From positions 124,001-188,000 of the forward strand of contig NZ_JABTTS010000004.1 of assembly GCF_018638295.1 (NCBI RefSeq): 64,000 nucleotides of DNA, in the 5' to 3' direction. This DNA is from Streptomyces sp. CHD11 (GTDB lineage Bacteria; Actinomycetota; Actinomycetes; Streptomycetales; Streptomycetaceae). Made by a program: the position numbers and the translations under genes. A model generated the notes under the pieces. It saw only the letters and a program-made list of their open reading frames with translations. It was not told the DNA's origin and made no database searches. This document shows positions 17,577 through 26,624 of this stretch, piece by piece (positions within the stretch are counted from its first letter, which is position 1; each line of letters opens with the position of its first letter).

Positions 17577-18990
17577 TCAAACCGGCAGATGCGGGCTCGG
17601 CTTGTCGTGCCAGCTGATGCGAAGCGCGTCGCGGGCGCGGGTCGCGGCCCCGAAGAGCAGCGAGCGTGCCCTGAGTGCCTCGCGGGCGCAGCGCCGGGGA
17701 TCGGTGACGCGGTAGCGCTCTAGGACCGCCGTGCGGGGGATGACACCGTCGCGGGCGCCGACGATGACCAGCTTCTGGTATTCGAGGCCCTTGAAGCGCT
17801 GCATCGTGCCGACGTGCACCTCGCCGTCCCTCTTGGGACCGGCCTTGGTGCGTTCGGCGACGGTGATCCCCGCCTTGGTGGCCAGATGGAGCATCACCTG
17901 ACTGACCATGTCCCGTTCCGCGACGCACACGGCGATACTGCCGCGCGGGTCGCGACGCGGGCCGGTGCCGCCCTTGCCCGTCGCGATCTCCTCGCGCCAA
18001 GCGGTCAACGTGGCGGCGAGCCGGTCGAGTTCGTCGTCCCTGGAGGTACAGAGCACCAGGTCGGGCACCGGGGCCGCGCAGGACGGAGCGGTACCCGTCG
18101 AGGTTGTCGGTGCTGTCGTCGTAGGCGAGGTCCTTGCTGGTGAGGTTCACCACCTGCATGGCCCGGGAGAGGATCTCCTTGGTGGTGCGGTAGCTGAGGG
18201 TGAGCCTGGACGAGCGGCCCCGGATGTTGACGCCGACGGTGCCGAGGGTGATCTGCCGGTCGTAGATGCGCTGATGGGTGTCGCCGGCGATGAACAGGTC
18301 GTCGGGTCCGGGGGCGACCATGGCGCGCAGCATCTTCCAGTGGGCGGCGCGCAGGTCCTGGGCCTCGTCGACCACGATGTGACGGTACCGGTGGTGGAGG
18401 AACCGCATGCCGGAGCCGTCGTCGCGGTGGATGAGGTCCTTGCCGCCGACGGCTTCCTTGTGCTCCTGCTGACGCCTGATCCTGGCGTCGCGCTCCATTT
18501 CGAGGCGGGCGGCGCGCTCGGCGGCCTGTCCCCAGGTCTCCAGCCCGTCTTCGTCCAGGCGGGCGGTGAACTGCTCCAGGATCTTCCAGATCCCGGCCCG
18601 CTCGGGCCGGGTGAACGGCCGCGGCCGGCGCGGCGGGCGTCGAAGTACGCCTTCCTGCTGCCGATGGACTGGCCGAGGATCACTTGGTCCCACTCCTCGT
18701 AGAGGAACTCGGCGTCCCAGCGGCGCTCGTCGAGTTCGAGCAGGAGCTGCCGCAGCACGTTGAGCGCGGCGTTGTCGTAGACGCGCTGCCTGGCTGTGCC
18801 CTTGACGGCGTTCTCGCTGAGGACACGCGCGGCGAGCTGGTCGATGTGGGCGATCTCTACGCGGGCGAGCAGCTCGGGTTCCATCAGGGAGGCGAGCCGG
18901 GCGCGCAGGTCGGTGGTGACGGCGGAAGCAGGCGGCTCCGTGGCCGAGCGGGCCGTCGCACCGCCCCCACGGCGTCCCCGGAAGCCGGGC
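17577..18990 (-). pseudogene. Frameshifted UvrD/Rep-type helicase lacking its Walker A region
   Basis: Leftward pieces in three frames align to superfamily-1 helicase motifs in order: 'FLYEEWDQVILGQSIGSRKAYFDARRAGRGR' (about 18620-18710), motif II 'HIVVDEAQDL', motif III 'DDLFIAGDTHQRIYD', motif IV 'LTLSYRTTKEI', motif V 'HVGTMQRFKGLEYQKLVIVGA', motif VI 'SLLFGAATRARDALRISW'. Frame changes occur near 18620 and near 18070. The ATP-binding motif I (GxGKT) that should begin the protein is absent, replaced by the tail of the kinase wreck. It could not act as a helicase. Possibly it was once a defence or repair component. Confidence 0.75.
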
Positions 18991-19189
18991 TCAGAGGCTG
19001 GGCTGCGTGGCGTACCGGCTCCGCAGTTCCTCGGCCACGCGCAGTGACGCGCGTCCCGGCTTCCGGGGCACGGGTAGGGTGCGGGGACCTCGACCACCGG
19101 GGCAGAGGGCGCCGTGCTGTCCGCCGACGAGTCGGGCACGTCGGTGGCCTCGGCGGCGTCTTCCCCGTGAGAGGGCTCCGGTGTGGCCG

Positions 19190-20156
19190 GTGAAGGGCTG
19201 TCCGACTCGTCCTCGTCGAGTGCGACCGCCTGTTCGGCGAGCCGCTCCCACGCGACCTGCGGTTCGTTTCCACTGGTGATGCCGTTTTGTCCGCTGCGGT
19301 GGCGTCGATCCGGGCGTGCCGAGCCTCCATGGGGGACAGGCCCGCCGAGGCCAGCACGCTCGTGCATCCGGCCATCACCGCGTCGAGGGAGGGTCGGTCG
19401 GCCGGGTCGTGGGCCAGCATGGAGCCGATCAGCGGGACCAAAGCCTGGGGGAGGCCGTCAGATCCGGGGCCTGGTCGGAGTTGGCGACCTGCCCGACGAG
19501 CGCCTTCCAGCGCGCCCCGTCGTAGGGATAGTGCCCGGTGGCCGCGTACAGCAAGACCGTGCCGAGCCCGTACACATCGGCGGACTCCTTGACCTTCGTG
19601 TGTCCCAGGGCCTGCTCGGGCGGCACGCAGCGCACGGTGCCGATGATCATTCCGCTGTGGGACAGGGTGTCCTTGGTGGTGTCCAGGAACGCTCCGAGGC
19701 CGAAGTCGATCAGGATGGGGCCGTACGCACCCAGCATGACGTTCTGCGGCTTTCAGGTCCCGGTGGAGCAGCCCCACCGCGTGAACGGCCTCAAGTCCCT
19801 CCGCCAGCAGAGCACCGAGGCCTCGTCACCAAGGGGGCGGACAGCGGACCGTGCCCGTCGACATACGTCAGCAGCGTCTGGCCCGGCACGTACTCCATGG
19901 CCAGCCACGGGCGCTCCGCGTAGGGGCCGGCGTCCAGGAACCGGGCTACCCGGTTCGTCCCCACCACGGTCCTCGCGATCAGCGCTTCCTTCTCGAAGCG
20001 CGCGCGGGTGACGGGGTACAGCCGATCGGGGCGAATCAGCTTCACCGCGACCGGGTCACCGGCGGGCGAGAAGGCCAGATAGGCCTCACCCATTCCCCCC
20101 GAGCCCAGCTCCCGCTCGACCACATATCGGCCGATCTGCTCGGGCACCCCGTTCAT
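19190..20156 (-). pseudogene. Frameshifted Ser/Thr protein kinase
   Basis: It begins intact from the ATG at 20156: 'IGRYVVERELGSGGMGEAYLA' (P-loop), 'VAVKLI' (Lys), 'WLAMEYVPGQTL'. The frame changes near 19828, then again inside the catalytic loop: 'HRDLK' is followed by one extra A, and removing it restores HRDLKPQNVM. A third break follows 'QAPDL' near 19465; between them 'ILIDFGLG' and 'GTVRCVPPEQ' are readable. The end 'HDPADRPSLDAVM' completes the fold, followed by an acidic tail (to about 19080) that runs into the helicase wreck. Three independent small indels indicate real decay. Confidence 0.8.
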
Positions 20157-20293
20157 GAACCGTGCGTACCCTCTCGTTCACCGCGTGTCCCCCAGGCGGC
20201 GCCTTCACCGGATCTACACCCTAAGAACTCCTAACGGAATGACTCTTTGTGGTCGGCTCCTCGTCGTGGGGTGCTGTCGGGCAGCATGGGGCG

Positions 20294-20695
20294 ATGGACT
20301 TCGATCAGCCGCTGCCTCGCGAGCTGAAAGCTGTTGACTCGGCCTCGCTGTTCAAGCTGGAGGATCGGGCGTGTGACCTCGGCCTGAGCCAGCGGTTGGA
20401 CCCGGCTTGGGTGCAAGCGAATGCGGCGCCCGATGGCACCCACTACTTGTGGCCGGCCTTGTGGCACAGCCTGTCCCACCGCCCGGACGTTCCGCGTCAG
20501 CTGCGGTGCGAGCTGTTGATCACTCTGCGTGCGGGAGACCGCGTGAGGAGTCTGTTGGACGTACTTCCGGACAACTTCACCCCGCTGCCGAGGGTGACCT
20601 CACGCGAAGAAGGCATGCAGGTCAGCCAGCTCTTTGACCGTGCTCCTTCGGTCCGGGAATGGCTACTGCGGGAGGGCGGCTCGGTCCGGCTGTGA
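20294..20695 (+). CDS. IS passenger gene of unknown function
   Basis: 133 residues (MDFDQPLPRELKAVDSASLF...). It is predicted mostly helical, rich in Leu/Arg/Asp, with 'GTHYLWPALWHSLSHRPDVPRQLRCELLITLRAGD' in the middle and 'VREWLLREGGSVRL' at the end. No signal peptide, membrane segment or motif I recognise. It lies inside the IS ends, points toward the transposase, and overlaps its 3' end by 33 bases antisense. The start was chosen as the first ATG giving normal codon use; the ribosome site is weak. It may be a cargo gene or an IS-control protein. Confidence 0.55.
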   Translation: MDFDQPLPRELKAVDSASLFKLEDRACDLGLSQRLDPAWVQANAAPDGTHYLWPALWHSLSHRPDVPRQLRCELLITLRAGDRVRSLLDVLPDNFTPLPRVTSREEGMQVSQLFDRAPSVREWLLREGGSVRL

Positions 20696-21495
20696 CAGGC
20701 GTCGCCAGCAGATGAGCGCGCATCCCAGGGTGAGGAAGGCTTCGTGGATGTCGTCGCGGATCTCCCAGCGGATCCGCAGGCGGCGGAACCAGTGCAGGTG
20801 GGCGAAGGCGCGCTCGACAACCCAGCGTTGGGTTCCGAGTCCGGAGCCGTGTTCGGTGCCGCGTCGAGCGATCAGCGGCTTCACGCCGAGCACGCGGACG
20901 AGGCGGCGGTACTTGTCGTGGTCGTAGCCGCGGTCACCGAGCACGACGTCGGGACGGCGCCGAGGTCGCCCGCGCTTGCCCCGCACGGGCGGTACGGCCT
21001 GAAGCAGGGGAATGAGCTGGGTGACGTCGTTGCGGTTGCCGCCGGTCAGGGTGACGGCGAGCGGGATGCCGGTGGCAGCGGTGATCAAGTGGTGCTTGCT
21101 GCCCGTCCTGCCCCGGTCAACAGGGCTTCGTCCCGTCTTGGGGCCCCTTTTAACGCCCGGATGTGGGAGCCGTCGACCGCCGCCCGGGAGAAGTCCAGGG
21201 TGTCCGCGCTGTGGAGCTCGGCCAAAAGCGCTTCATGGAGCCGGGGCCACACGCCGGCCTCGGTCCACTCGGCCAGGCGCCGCCAGCACGTCATGCCCGA
21301 ACCGAAGCCGAGCTCCTGCGGCAGGTGTTCCCAGGCAATCCCGGTATGCAGGACGAACAGGGTGCCCTGAAACACCTGCCGGTCCGGATGCCGCTTCCGC
21401 CCCGGATGCCGGATCCGACGCTCAACCTTCGGCAATAGCGGCTCGATCACAGCCCACAGCTCGTCCTCGACATCCCACGGCTTCCGCCGAGCCAC
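20663..21495 (-). CDS. IS5-family transposase made by -1 frameshifting
   Basis: Two overlapping leftward frames encode one DDE transposase of 277 residues. The first (from 21495) has 'WDVEDELWAVIEPLLP', 'WEHLPQELGFGSGMTCWRRLAEW' and 'AAVDGSHIRALKG' (first catalytic Asp). The second has 'GRTGSKHHLITAATGIPLAV', 'VVLGDRGYDHDKYR' (second Asp) and 'WVVERAFAHLHWFRRLRIRWE' (Glu). The junction carries A_AAA_GGG in the correct phase for a -1 slip. Everything needed is present, so it may be active. Confidence 0.85.
21145..21151 (-). other. Slippery heptamer A_AAA_GGG for programmed -1 frameshift
   Basis: On the leftward message codons TTA-AAA-GGG contain A_AAA_GGG in the zero frame; stepping back one base gives GGC-CCC-AAG and enters the second transposase frame. 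Confidence 0.7.
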
Positions 21496-21619
21496 CCCGC
21501 CCCCAGATCAACGGCCCCGGAGTGATCCAACCACCTCGAAGATCATTTCGTTAGGAGTTCTAAGTCCCTGGGTGGGTACGGTCACCCTCCCCAGGGGCGG
21601 GGAGGGGCCGCGCCGCGGG

Positions 21620-21820
21620 TCAGATCCGGCCGTGCGTGAGATCCATCAGGAACCCGGACCATGCGCTCCGCGCGAACGCGAGCTGGGGTCCGCCGCGCTC
21701 CTTGGAGTCCCGTACGTGGATGGCGGTCGTATTGGAGGCGACTTCGACGCACGCCCCTCCTTCGCCGCTGCTGTAGCTGCTCTTGAACCAGTCCAGCCGT
21801 GCGGGCTGTTCAGTGTTCAT
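21620..21820 (-). CDS. DUF397 protein
   Basis: 66 residues with the classic DUF397 pattern: 'WFKSSYSSGEGGACVEVA', 'IHVRDSKERGGPQLAFARSAWSGFL'. These small proteins are encoded beside WhiJ-type XRE regulators in Streptomyces and are thought to work with them, possibly as toxin-like or antagonist partners. Its ATG overlaps the stop of the upstream XRE gene (21817-21820), so the two are coupled. Confidence 0.92.
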   Translation of the reverse strand: MNTEQPARLDWFKSSYSSGEGGACVEVASNTTAIHVRDSKERGGPQLAFARSAWSGFLMDLTHGRI

Positions 21821-22689
21821 CGGTCTCCCAGCATCTTCTTGATCAAGGTCAATGATTCTTCTGGCGTGAGCGCCTGTGCCCTGATGCTGCCGTAGCGTGC
21901 GGCAAGGATACGTACCTCGTCCGGATCTGTGATCAGGCGGCTGATGTGCTGGACCTCCAGGTACGCCACCTGGGGCTTGCCCTTCGGGGTAAGCATGATG
22001 AACGGCCCGCCCAGGCTGGGATGTTCCTTACGCTCCATCGGCAGCACCTGGAGCTCCACGCTGCGTAGTCTGCCGAACCTCAGCAGCGCTTCCAGTTGCT
22101 CACGGTGAACGTCCCACCCGCCGAGTGGGCGACGCAACACGGACTCCTCGATGGTGAAGGTGGTGAACGGCGGAGGCCAGCGGTCGAAGATCTGCTGTCG
22201 ATCCAGCCGTGCGGCCACGCGCTGCTCGATGGTTGCCTCGTCCAGGAAAGGCTGACGCGTTCGGAACACCACGTTCGCGTGAGCTTCCGTCTGCAGGAGC
22301 CCCGGAAGGACAAGCGAGCTGTAGTCGTGTAGCTCCACCGCCTCCTGCTCCAATCGCGCGTAGTCCTTGAACCACTCCGGATGCCGCACCCTCCGCCGGG
22401 TCTTCGCCCGCTCCACATCCTCCGCCGCAGAGGCCAGCAGGCCCCCGCACTCCAGCAACGTGTCCACCGCCACCAGCAGCTCCGGCTGAGGTGTCCGCCG
22501 GGCCCGCTCGACCGAGGAGATCGTCTCCTCCCCGTACCCGAGCCGGTCGCCCAGCTCCTTCTGGCTCAGTCCGGCCCGCTCGCGGGCGACCTTGATCTGG
22601 CGGCCGAGGGCCCGGAACAAGTCCGCGACCTCGTCCGTGCCATCCGTCTCACCGCCCGTGGGAATCCCCGCACCCGCCTGTGCCGTCAT
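21817..22689 (-). CDS. XRE-family regulator with C-terminal DUF5753-type domain (WhiJ-like)
   Basis: 290 residues. The helix-turn-helix about 30-85 (LGRQIKVARERAGLSQKELGDRLGYGEETISSVERARRTP) is followed by the long C-terminal domain usual in WhiJ-like regulators (VLPGLLQTEAHANVVF, 'VLRRPLGGWDVHREQLEALL', 'IMLTPKGKPQVAYLEVQ'). With DUF397 and a divergent ATP-binding protein it makes the standard Streptomyces trio linked to control of development and antibiotic production. The exact target is unknown. Confidence 0.9.
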   Translation of the reverse strand: MTAQAGAGIPTGGETDGTDEVADLFRALGRQIKVARERAGLSQKELGDRLGYGEETISSVERARRTPQPELLVAVDTLLECGGLLASAAEDVERAKTRRRVRHPEWFKDYARLEQEAVELHDYSSLVLPGLLQTEAHANVVFRTRQPFLDEATIEQRVAARLDRQQIFDRWPPPFTTFTIEESVLRRPLGGWDVHREQLEALLRFGRLRSVELQVLPMERKEHPSLGGPFIMLTPKGKPQVAYLEVQHISRLITDPDEVRILAARYGSIRAQALTPEESLTLIKKMLGDR

Positions 22690-22851
22690 GCCGTACCACC
22701 ACCCTGTTCCTTGTGCTGAGGACGAACCGGTGACAGCACGGTCAGGTCATGGCCGTACGTCCGTACTTCGCACCGTCCGCACCGGGACAGTCACCTTGCG
22801 TACTGCCCGAAATGCTCCCCATGGTAGGACCGCTCGGTCACCCTCGGTGAT

Positions 22852-23373
22852 GTGAATCAGGAAACTGTCACCGCTCCAGGTGAACCGATCGTCGGCGCAG
22901 ACCACTTCCGTACTATGTTCCCCACCACCGCACGGGGCGCGCACACCGCACGCCAAGCCGCCGAACGCTGGCTCGCCGCGCACCGGGGACGGCCGGAGCC
23001 GGAGCCCACCGACGACGACATGGCCACAGCCTCCCTCCTCATCGCGGAGCTGACCGCCAACGCCGCCCTGTACGGCCGGGTGCAGGGCAGGAACGCACGT
23101 CTCGCCCTGACCCTGACACCCACGACCCTGCGGATCGAGGTCACCGACGCACGGGGCGAACGTCTGCCCGTGCCGACCCTGAGCACAGGAACCGAGGCCG
23201 ACGGTGAGTCCGGACGGGGCCTGCTTCTCGTCGCCTCTCTCGCGGACGCCTGGGGCTGCGAGTCGTACCCGCCGGGCGGCAAGACGGTGTGGGCGGAGTG
23301 CGCCCGGCGGGCAGCCGTCAGGACGTGCCCCGGTCCTCCCAGCGGTCCCGGAACCACGTCAGCGTCTCGGTGA
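22852..23373 (+). CDS. ATP-binding protein, anti-sigma-factor kinase-like (HATPase_c_2)
   Basis: 173 residues. GHKL ATPase motifs: 'LLIAELTANAALYGRV' (N box), 'LRIEVTDARGERLPVP' (G1-like), 'SGRGLLLVASLADAWG' (G2). Such proteins resemble SpoIIAB/RsbW and commonly accompany WhiJ-type regulators. GTG start at 22852; 'MFPTTARG' further in is an alternative. The 3' end overlaps the convergent DUF262 gene by 56 bases, so the last 18 residues, which lack family similarity, may reflect read-through from an earlier lost stop. Confidence 0.82.
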   Translation: MNQETVTAPGEPIVGADHFRTMFPTTARGAHTARQAAERWLAAHRGRPEPEPTDDDMATASLLIAELTANAALYGRVQGRNARLALTLTPTTLRIEVTDARGERLPVPTLSTGTEADGESGRGLLLVASLADAWGCESYPPGGKTVWAECARRAAVRTCPGPPSGPGTTSASR

Positions 23374-25903
23374 GCAATTCCCGGTTGCGGTCCTTCTCCA
23401 GCAGGGACAGCCGGATGTTGGGGCGCAACTCCAGCTTGCCCTCCGGGATGTCGACGCCGTCCAGAGCATTGAGGCGGGTGAGGAGTTCGGCGCGCAGCGC
23501 GCGGTCGGTGAACGGCTCCCGCGCGGCGAGGTACTGGAACACCACCTCCGCGGTGCCGCCGCGTCCCGCGCCGGGGTAGAGCGTGATCGGCCAGATGCCG
23601 CGACCGGGTCCGCCGACCTCGCCGAGCATGAGGTACGCGCTCGTGGTGACGTGTCCCGCGCCGTGGCCGATCCAGCCGCCCAGTCCCTCCCAGTGGGCGA
23701 AGAGCGCGTGGACCCCTTCGACTGTCTCAGGTGAGTCGTCCGCGGCGAGCTGGCGGAAGAAGCGTTCGGCGCGGGTCTCTTCGCCCGGTGTTTCCGCGGT
23801 TCCATCCTGAGCGGTGTCCTCACCGTCCGCCCGGTCGTCGTCCGTGCCGGCGAGCAGTGCGGCGAGGTCGTCGGCAGTGAGCCGCTGGGCCGGGTCGGCG
23901 GCCCCGGTGGCCGTGAAGCGGACGCCGTCGGCGGCCAGCCGGGCGCGAACGTCGTCACTTCCGGCGTCCTGGGGTGCCGCCCACCGGAAGCCGTCGGAGA
24001 CCTTGCCCTCGGAGGTGAGGACCCGGTACGCGTTGGCCACGCCAGGGGTGTTGCCCAGGTGATTGCCCACAGCCTGAGCACCGGAGCCGAGGAACGCGGC
24101 GAGGTCGCCGTACGAGGTCCAGGTGCCGTGGGGGAGGGCGGCGAGGACCTGGTGGGCGAGCTGCCAGTCACGGCTGCGTTCCGCACGGCCGACTCCGCGC
24201 AGCGGGGCCGGCCACAACGCGATCGCACGGTCGGCGAGTTCGTCGGCGCGGGCCAGGATCGCGCGCACGCCCCAGCGCTCGGTGGCGGCGATGCGGCGGT
24301 TCATCTCCAGGTGGCTGCCGCCCAGCAGATCCTGTTTGCGCTCGAAGGGGTGATTGGACAGCTCCGAGTTGACCGCGGTGAGTGTCAGGTTGCCGAGGGT
24401 GTGCTGGAACCGGGCGTGCAGTTCCTCCGCGGTCTCGTCGTCGGCAGCCTCCTCGCCCAGCACGCGCAGCCAATCGTCGCCGGGCGACTGTGGCATGACG
24501 TGCTCCACGGTGAGCTGCGCGGCGGCGAAGTCGACCGGTTCGGGATGCCCGTAGCTCTCCTCCAGCCGTTGCAGCACCAGTTTGCGCTGCTGCCACCGGC
24601 CGTACTGGTAGAACGGCGCCTTCCGGATCTTGTCGCGCAGTTCGGTGTCGTCGGGCCAGAAGCGGTTCTCGGAGGAGAGGAGCCGGTGCAGGCCCTCGGT
24701 GACGGGCACGTCGAGCGGAAGCTGACCGGGCACGGCCTGGAAGATGCGGTTGAGGTTGTTGGTCGGGACCCGGCAGATCATCCGGCGGACGAGGAAGCTC
24801 TCGATGTACGCCATGGCGCGGGCGGTCCCGGAGGAGTCCAATTCCCCGCGCTCGCGCCGGTCGAGCAGCAGCATCAAGGCGGGGTAGGTGACGGCCGCCT
24901 GCCATGCGTCAAGGTGGTGGAGCGCGGCCCGGACCTCGGAATCGGGTTCCTCATCGGGGTGCAGCAGCCGGCGGAAGAGGGCGCTGTGACGGTGGAGTTC
25001 CCTGATGTACGCCTCGATCTTCGCCTCGTCCTTCCTCGGGCTCTCGAAGCGCTTCTGCTGGGCGGCGTACAGGTCCTGACGGCGGACCCGGTCGTCCCCG
25101 TCCAGCACGAGTTGCAGCCACATGAGCTGTTCCAGCTCGTCGTTGCTCAGACTGCTCTGCAGGGGCAGCCAGTAGGTCTCGTAGACGTGCTCGCCTCGCG
25201 TGGTCAGCCGCATGAAAAGATAGTTGCGCAGCAGGTCGGCCTGGCTCAGCTTCAGGCCGGTGTTGTTGAGCGACTCGAAGATGCGATGCACGTTGTCGCC
25301 GGGTTCGGCGGTCACCGCCACCAGCGTGAGCCGCGAGGTGATCGCCTGCTCGATGCGGAACACGTCCTGCGGGGCAGTAGGATCGCCTGCCTCGACGAGC
25401 TTCTTGCGGAAGAAGGCGTAGGCGGTGGCGACACCGCTTCCGATGGTCTGATCGGTGAGGGGGCCGCGGATGTGAGCGGCGAACTGCGGCCGGTCAGCCT
25501 GCGTCGGCAGCAGACGAAGGTGGTCATTGCCGCTGTTCCATTTGTTGATCAGGTATTGCTCGTCGATTCGCTGGGCCTGGTGGGGCGCGCCATCCGCGAC
25601 ATGATCGCGGATGGCGGCGAGGGCCAGGGACAACGTGGTCAGCCGCTGTTGACCGTCGACGACGAGCCAGCGGGGGAACGTCGCATCGTTCTGCGGTGAC
25701 GGCGCGAGCACGACCGAACCGAGGAAGTGCGTGCTCGCCTTCTCCTCCTGGGACTCGAGCAGCCCTGCCTGTTCCAGGATGTCGCTCCACAGTTGCTTGA
25801 GGTGCTTCTCGGTCCAGGAGTAGGTCCGTTGATAGAGCGGTACCTGGAACTGCTGGGCCCGGCCCTGCACGAGATCGGCGAACAACGTTTCCTTGGCCTG
25901 CAT
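23318..25903 (-). CDS. DUF262-DUF1524 (GmrSD-like) protein with alkyltransferase-like domain
   Basis: 861 residues. DUF262 comes first (FQVPLYQRTYSW; 'WLVVDGQQRLTTLSLAL', the ParB/Srx-like nucleotide-binding motif; 'IFESLNNTGLKLSQADLLRNYLF'). DUF1524 follows with the HNH-like nuclease motif 'LTVEHVMPQSPG' and 'TLGNLTLTAVNSELSN'. A domain resembling the DNA-binding part of O6-alkylguanine transferases comes next (LPHGTWTSYGDLAAFLGSGAQAVGNHLG) without the reactive PCHR cysteine, then a 200-residue C-terminal domain. DUF262/DUF1524 proteins include GmrSD type IV restriction enzymes that cut modified phage DNA; a similar role is inferred. The gene stands alone. Confidence 0.85.
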   Translation of the reverse strand: MQAKETLFADLVQGRAQQFQVPLYQRTYSWTEKHLKQLWSDILEQAGLLESQEEKASTHFLGSVVLAPSPQNDATFPRWLVVDGQQRLTTLSLALAAIRDHVADGAPHQAQRIDEQYLINKWNSGNDHLRLLPTQADRPQFAAHIRGPLTDQTIGSGVATAYAFFRKKLVEAGDPTAPQDVFRIEQAITSRLTLVAVTAEPGDNVHRIFESLNNTGLKLSQADLLRNYLFMRLTTRGEHVYETYWLPLQSSLSNDELEQLMWLQLVLDGDDRVRRQDLYAAQQKRFESPRKDEAKIEAYIRELHRHSALFRRLLHPDEEPDSEVRAALHHLDAWQAAVTYPALMLLLDRRERGELDSSGTARAMAYIESFLVRRMICRVPTNNLNRIFQAVPGQLPLDVPVTEGLHRLLSSENRFWPDDTELRDKIRKAPFYQYGRWQQRKLVLQRLEESYGHPEPVDFAAAQLTVEHVMPQSPGDDWLRVLGEEAADDETAEELHARFQHTLGNLTLTAVNSELSNHPFERKQDLLGGSHLEMNRRIAATERWGVRAILARADELADRAIALWPAPLRGVGRAERSRDWQLAHQVLAALPHGTWTSYGDLAAFLGSGAQAVGNHLGNTPGVANAYRVLTSEGKVSDGFRWAAPQDAGSDDVRARLAADGVRFTATGAADPAQRLTADDLAALLAGTDDDRADGEDTAQDGTAETPGEETRAERFFRQLAADDSPETVEGVHALFAHWEGLGGWIGHGAGHVTTSAYLMLGEVGGPGRGIWPITLYPGAGRGGTAEVVFQYLAAREPFTDRALRAELLTRLNALDGVDIPEGKLELRPNIRLSLLEKDRNRELLTETLTWFRDRWEDRGTS

Positions 25904-26624
25904 ATGGCCCCCTTGTTCCTCGGTCGTTCGCCGCCGATTACACCAGGCCCGACCGGCCTTCGTACCGGAAAAGCCCCATGAGGTGCGGAACCATCGGAGA
26001 ACCGGTCACGCCGTATTCCGTGAACCGAGTCGACACGTGCGCTCGGCGTCGAAGGGAGCGAGGCCGCGTTGTGGTGCAACCGATGATGCCGTGGATACTG
26101 CCGGCCTCAGGGCGGTGTTGCCGGACGGTGGCCGTAACGGGACGCCTCCATATACTGGTGCGGGACTCCGCTGGGCGGCTGTGGCAACGAGCTCCCCGAC
26201 CGTCTGTACCGGGGCACGGTCTGCCACTTCGCGCACCTACCCCACACCTCCTGCCACCGTACGGCCACGGGCGCCCTCAGCGCCGACCACCTCTTCATTA
26301 CGGACGACCTCGCCGCCTGGACCGGCGAACTTGGGATCAAAGGGCGTGCCACCTCACACGATCTCGGGTCTGAACCTGGCAACGCCGTCGACTCGCGTGC
26401 CGGGATCGGTGGGCAGCAGTACATACGCACGCTTCCAGTTCAGCAGCGCGGCCAGTGTGTTCACGGCTCCCTTCTTGCGCCGGTCCATGCCCCACAGCCG
26501 GTCGTCGTCTACAGAGAAGGCTCGTCGCACAGCACGACGCCGGGCGCCGGTAGTGCCTGCGGTACCGGAAGGTGGGCAGTTGAGGGGTTGGTGCGGGCAG
26601 CGGTGTGCACGGGAACCTGCTGTC
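25904..26624. other. 720-base gap with gene remnants
   Basis: No intact gene. Rightward, about 26178-26365, a stretch with good codon bias reads 'CGNELPDRLYRGTVCHFAHL' and 'SADHLFITDDLAAWTGELGI' but has no start and drifts out of bias. Leftward, about 26354-26487, 'RRKKGAVNTLAALLNWKRAY...' ends at a stop. Both look like pieces of lost genes I cannot identify. Confidence 0.35.

Larger units (their letters stand above)
20225..21560. mobile_element. IS5-family insertion sequence with a passenger gene
   Basis: Terminal inverted repeats: the left end begins GAACTCCTAACG (20225) and the right end is its complement (ending 21560). Similarity continues six more bases after one mismatch. Both sides are flanked by TAA (CTAAG if the boundary is moved inward), consistent with a target duplication. 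Inside lie a leftward two-frame IS5-type transposase and a rightward 133-residue gene overlapping it tail to tail. At 1336 bases it is longer than the usual 0.85-0.95 kb for this transposase type. It sits just upstream of the wrecked kinase. Confidence 0.8.
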
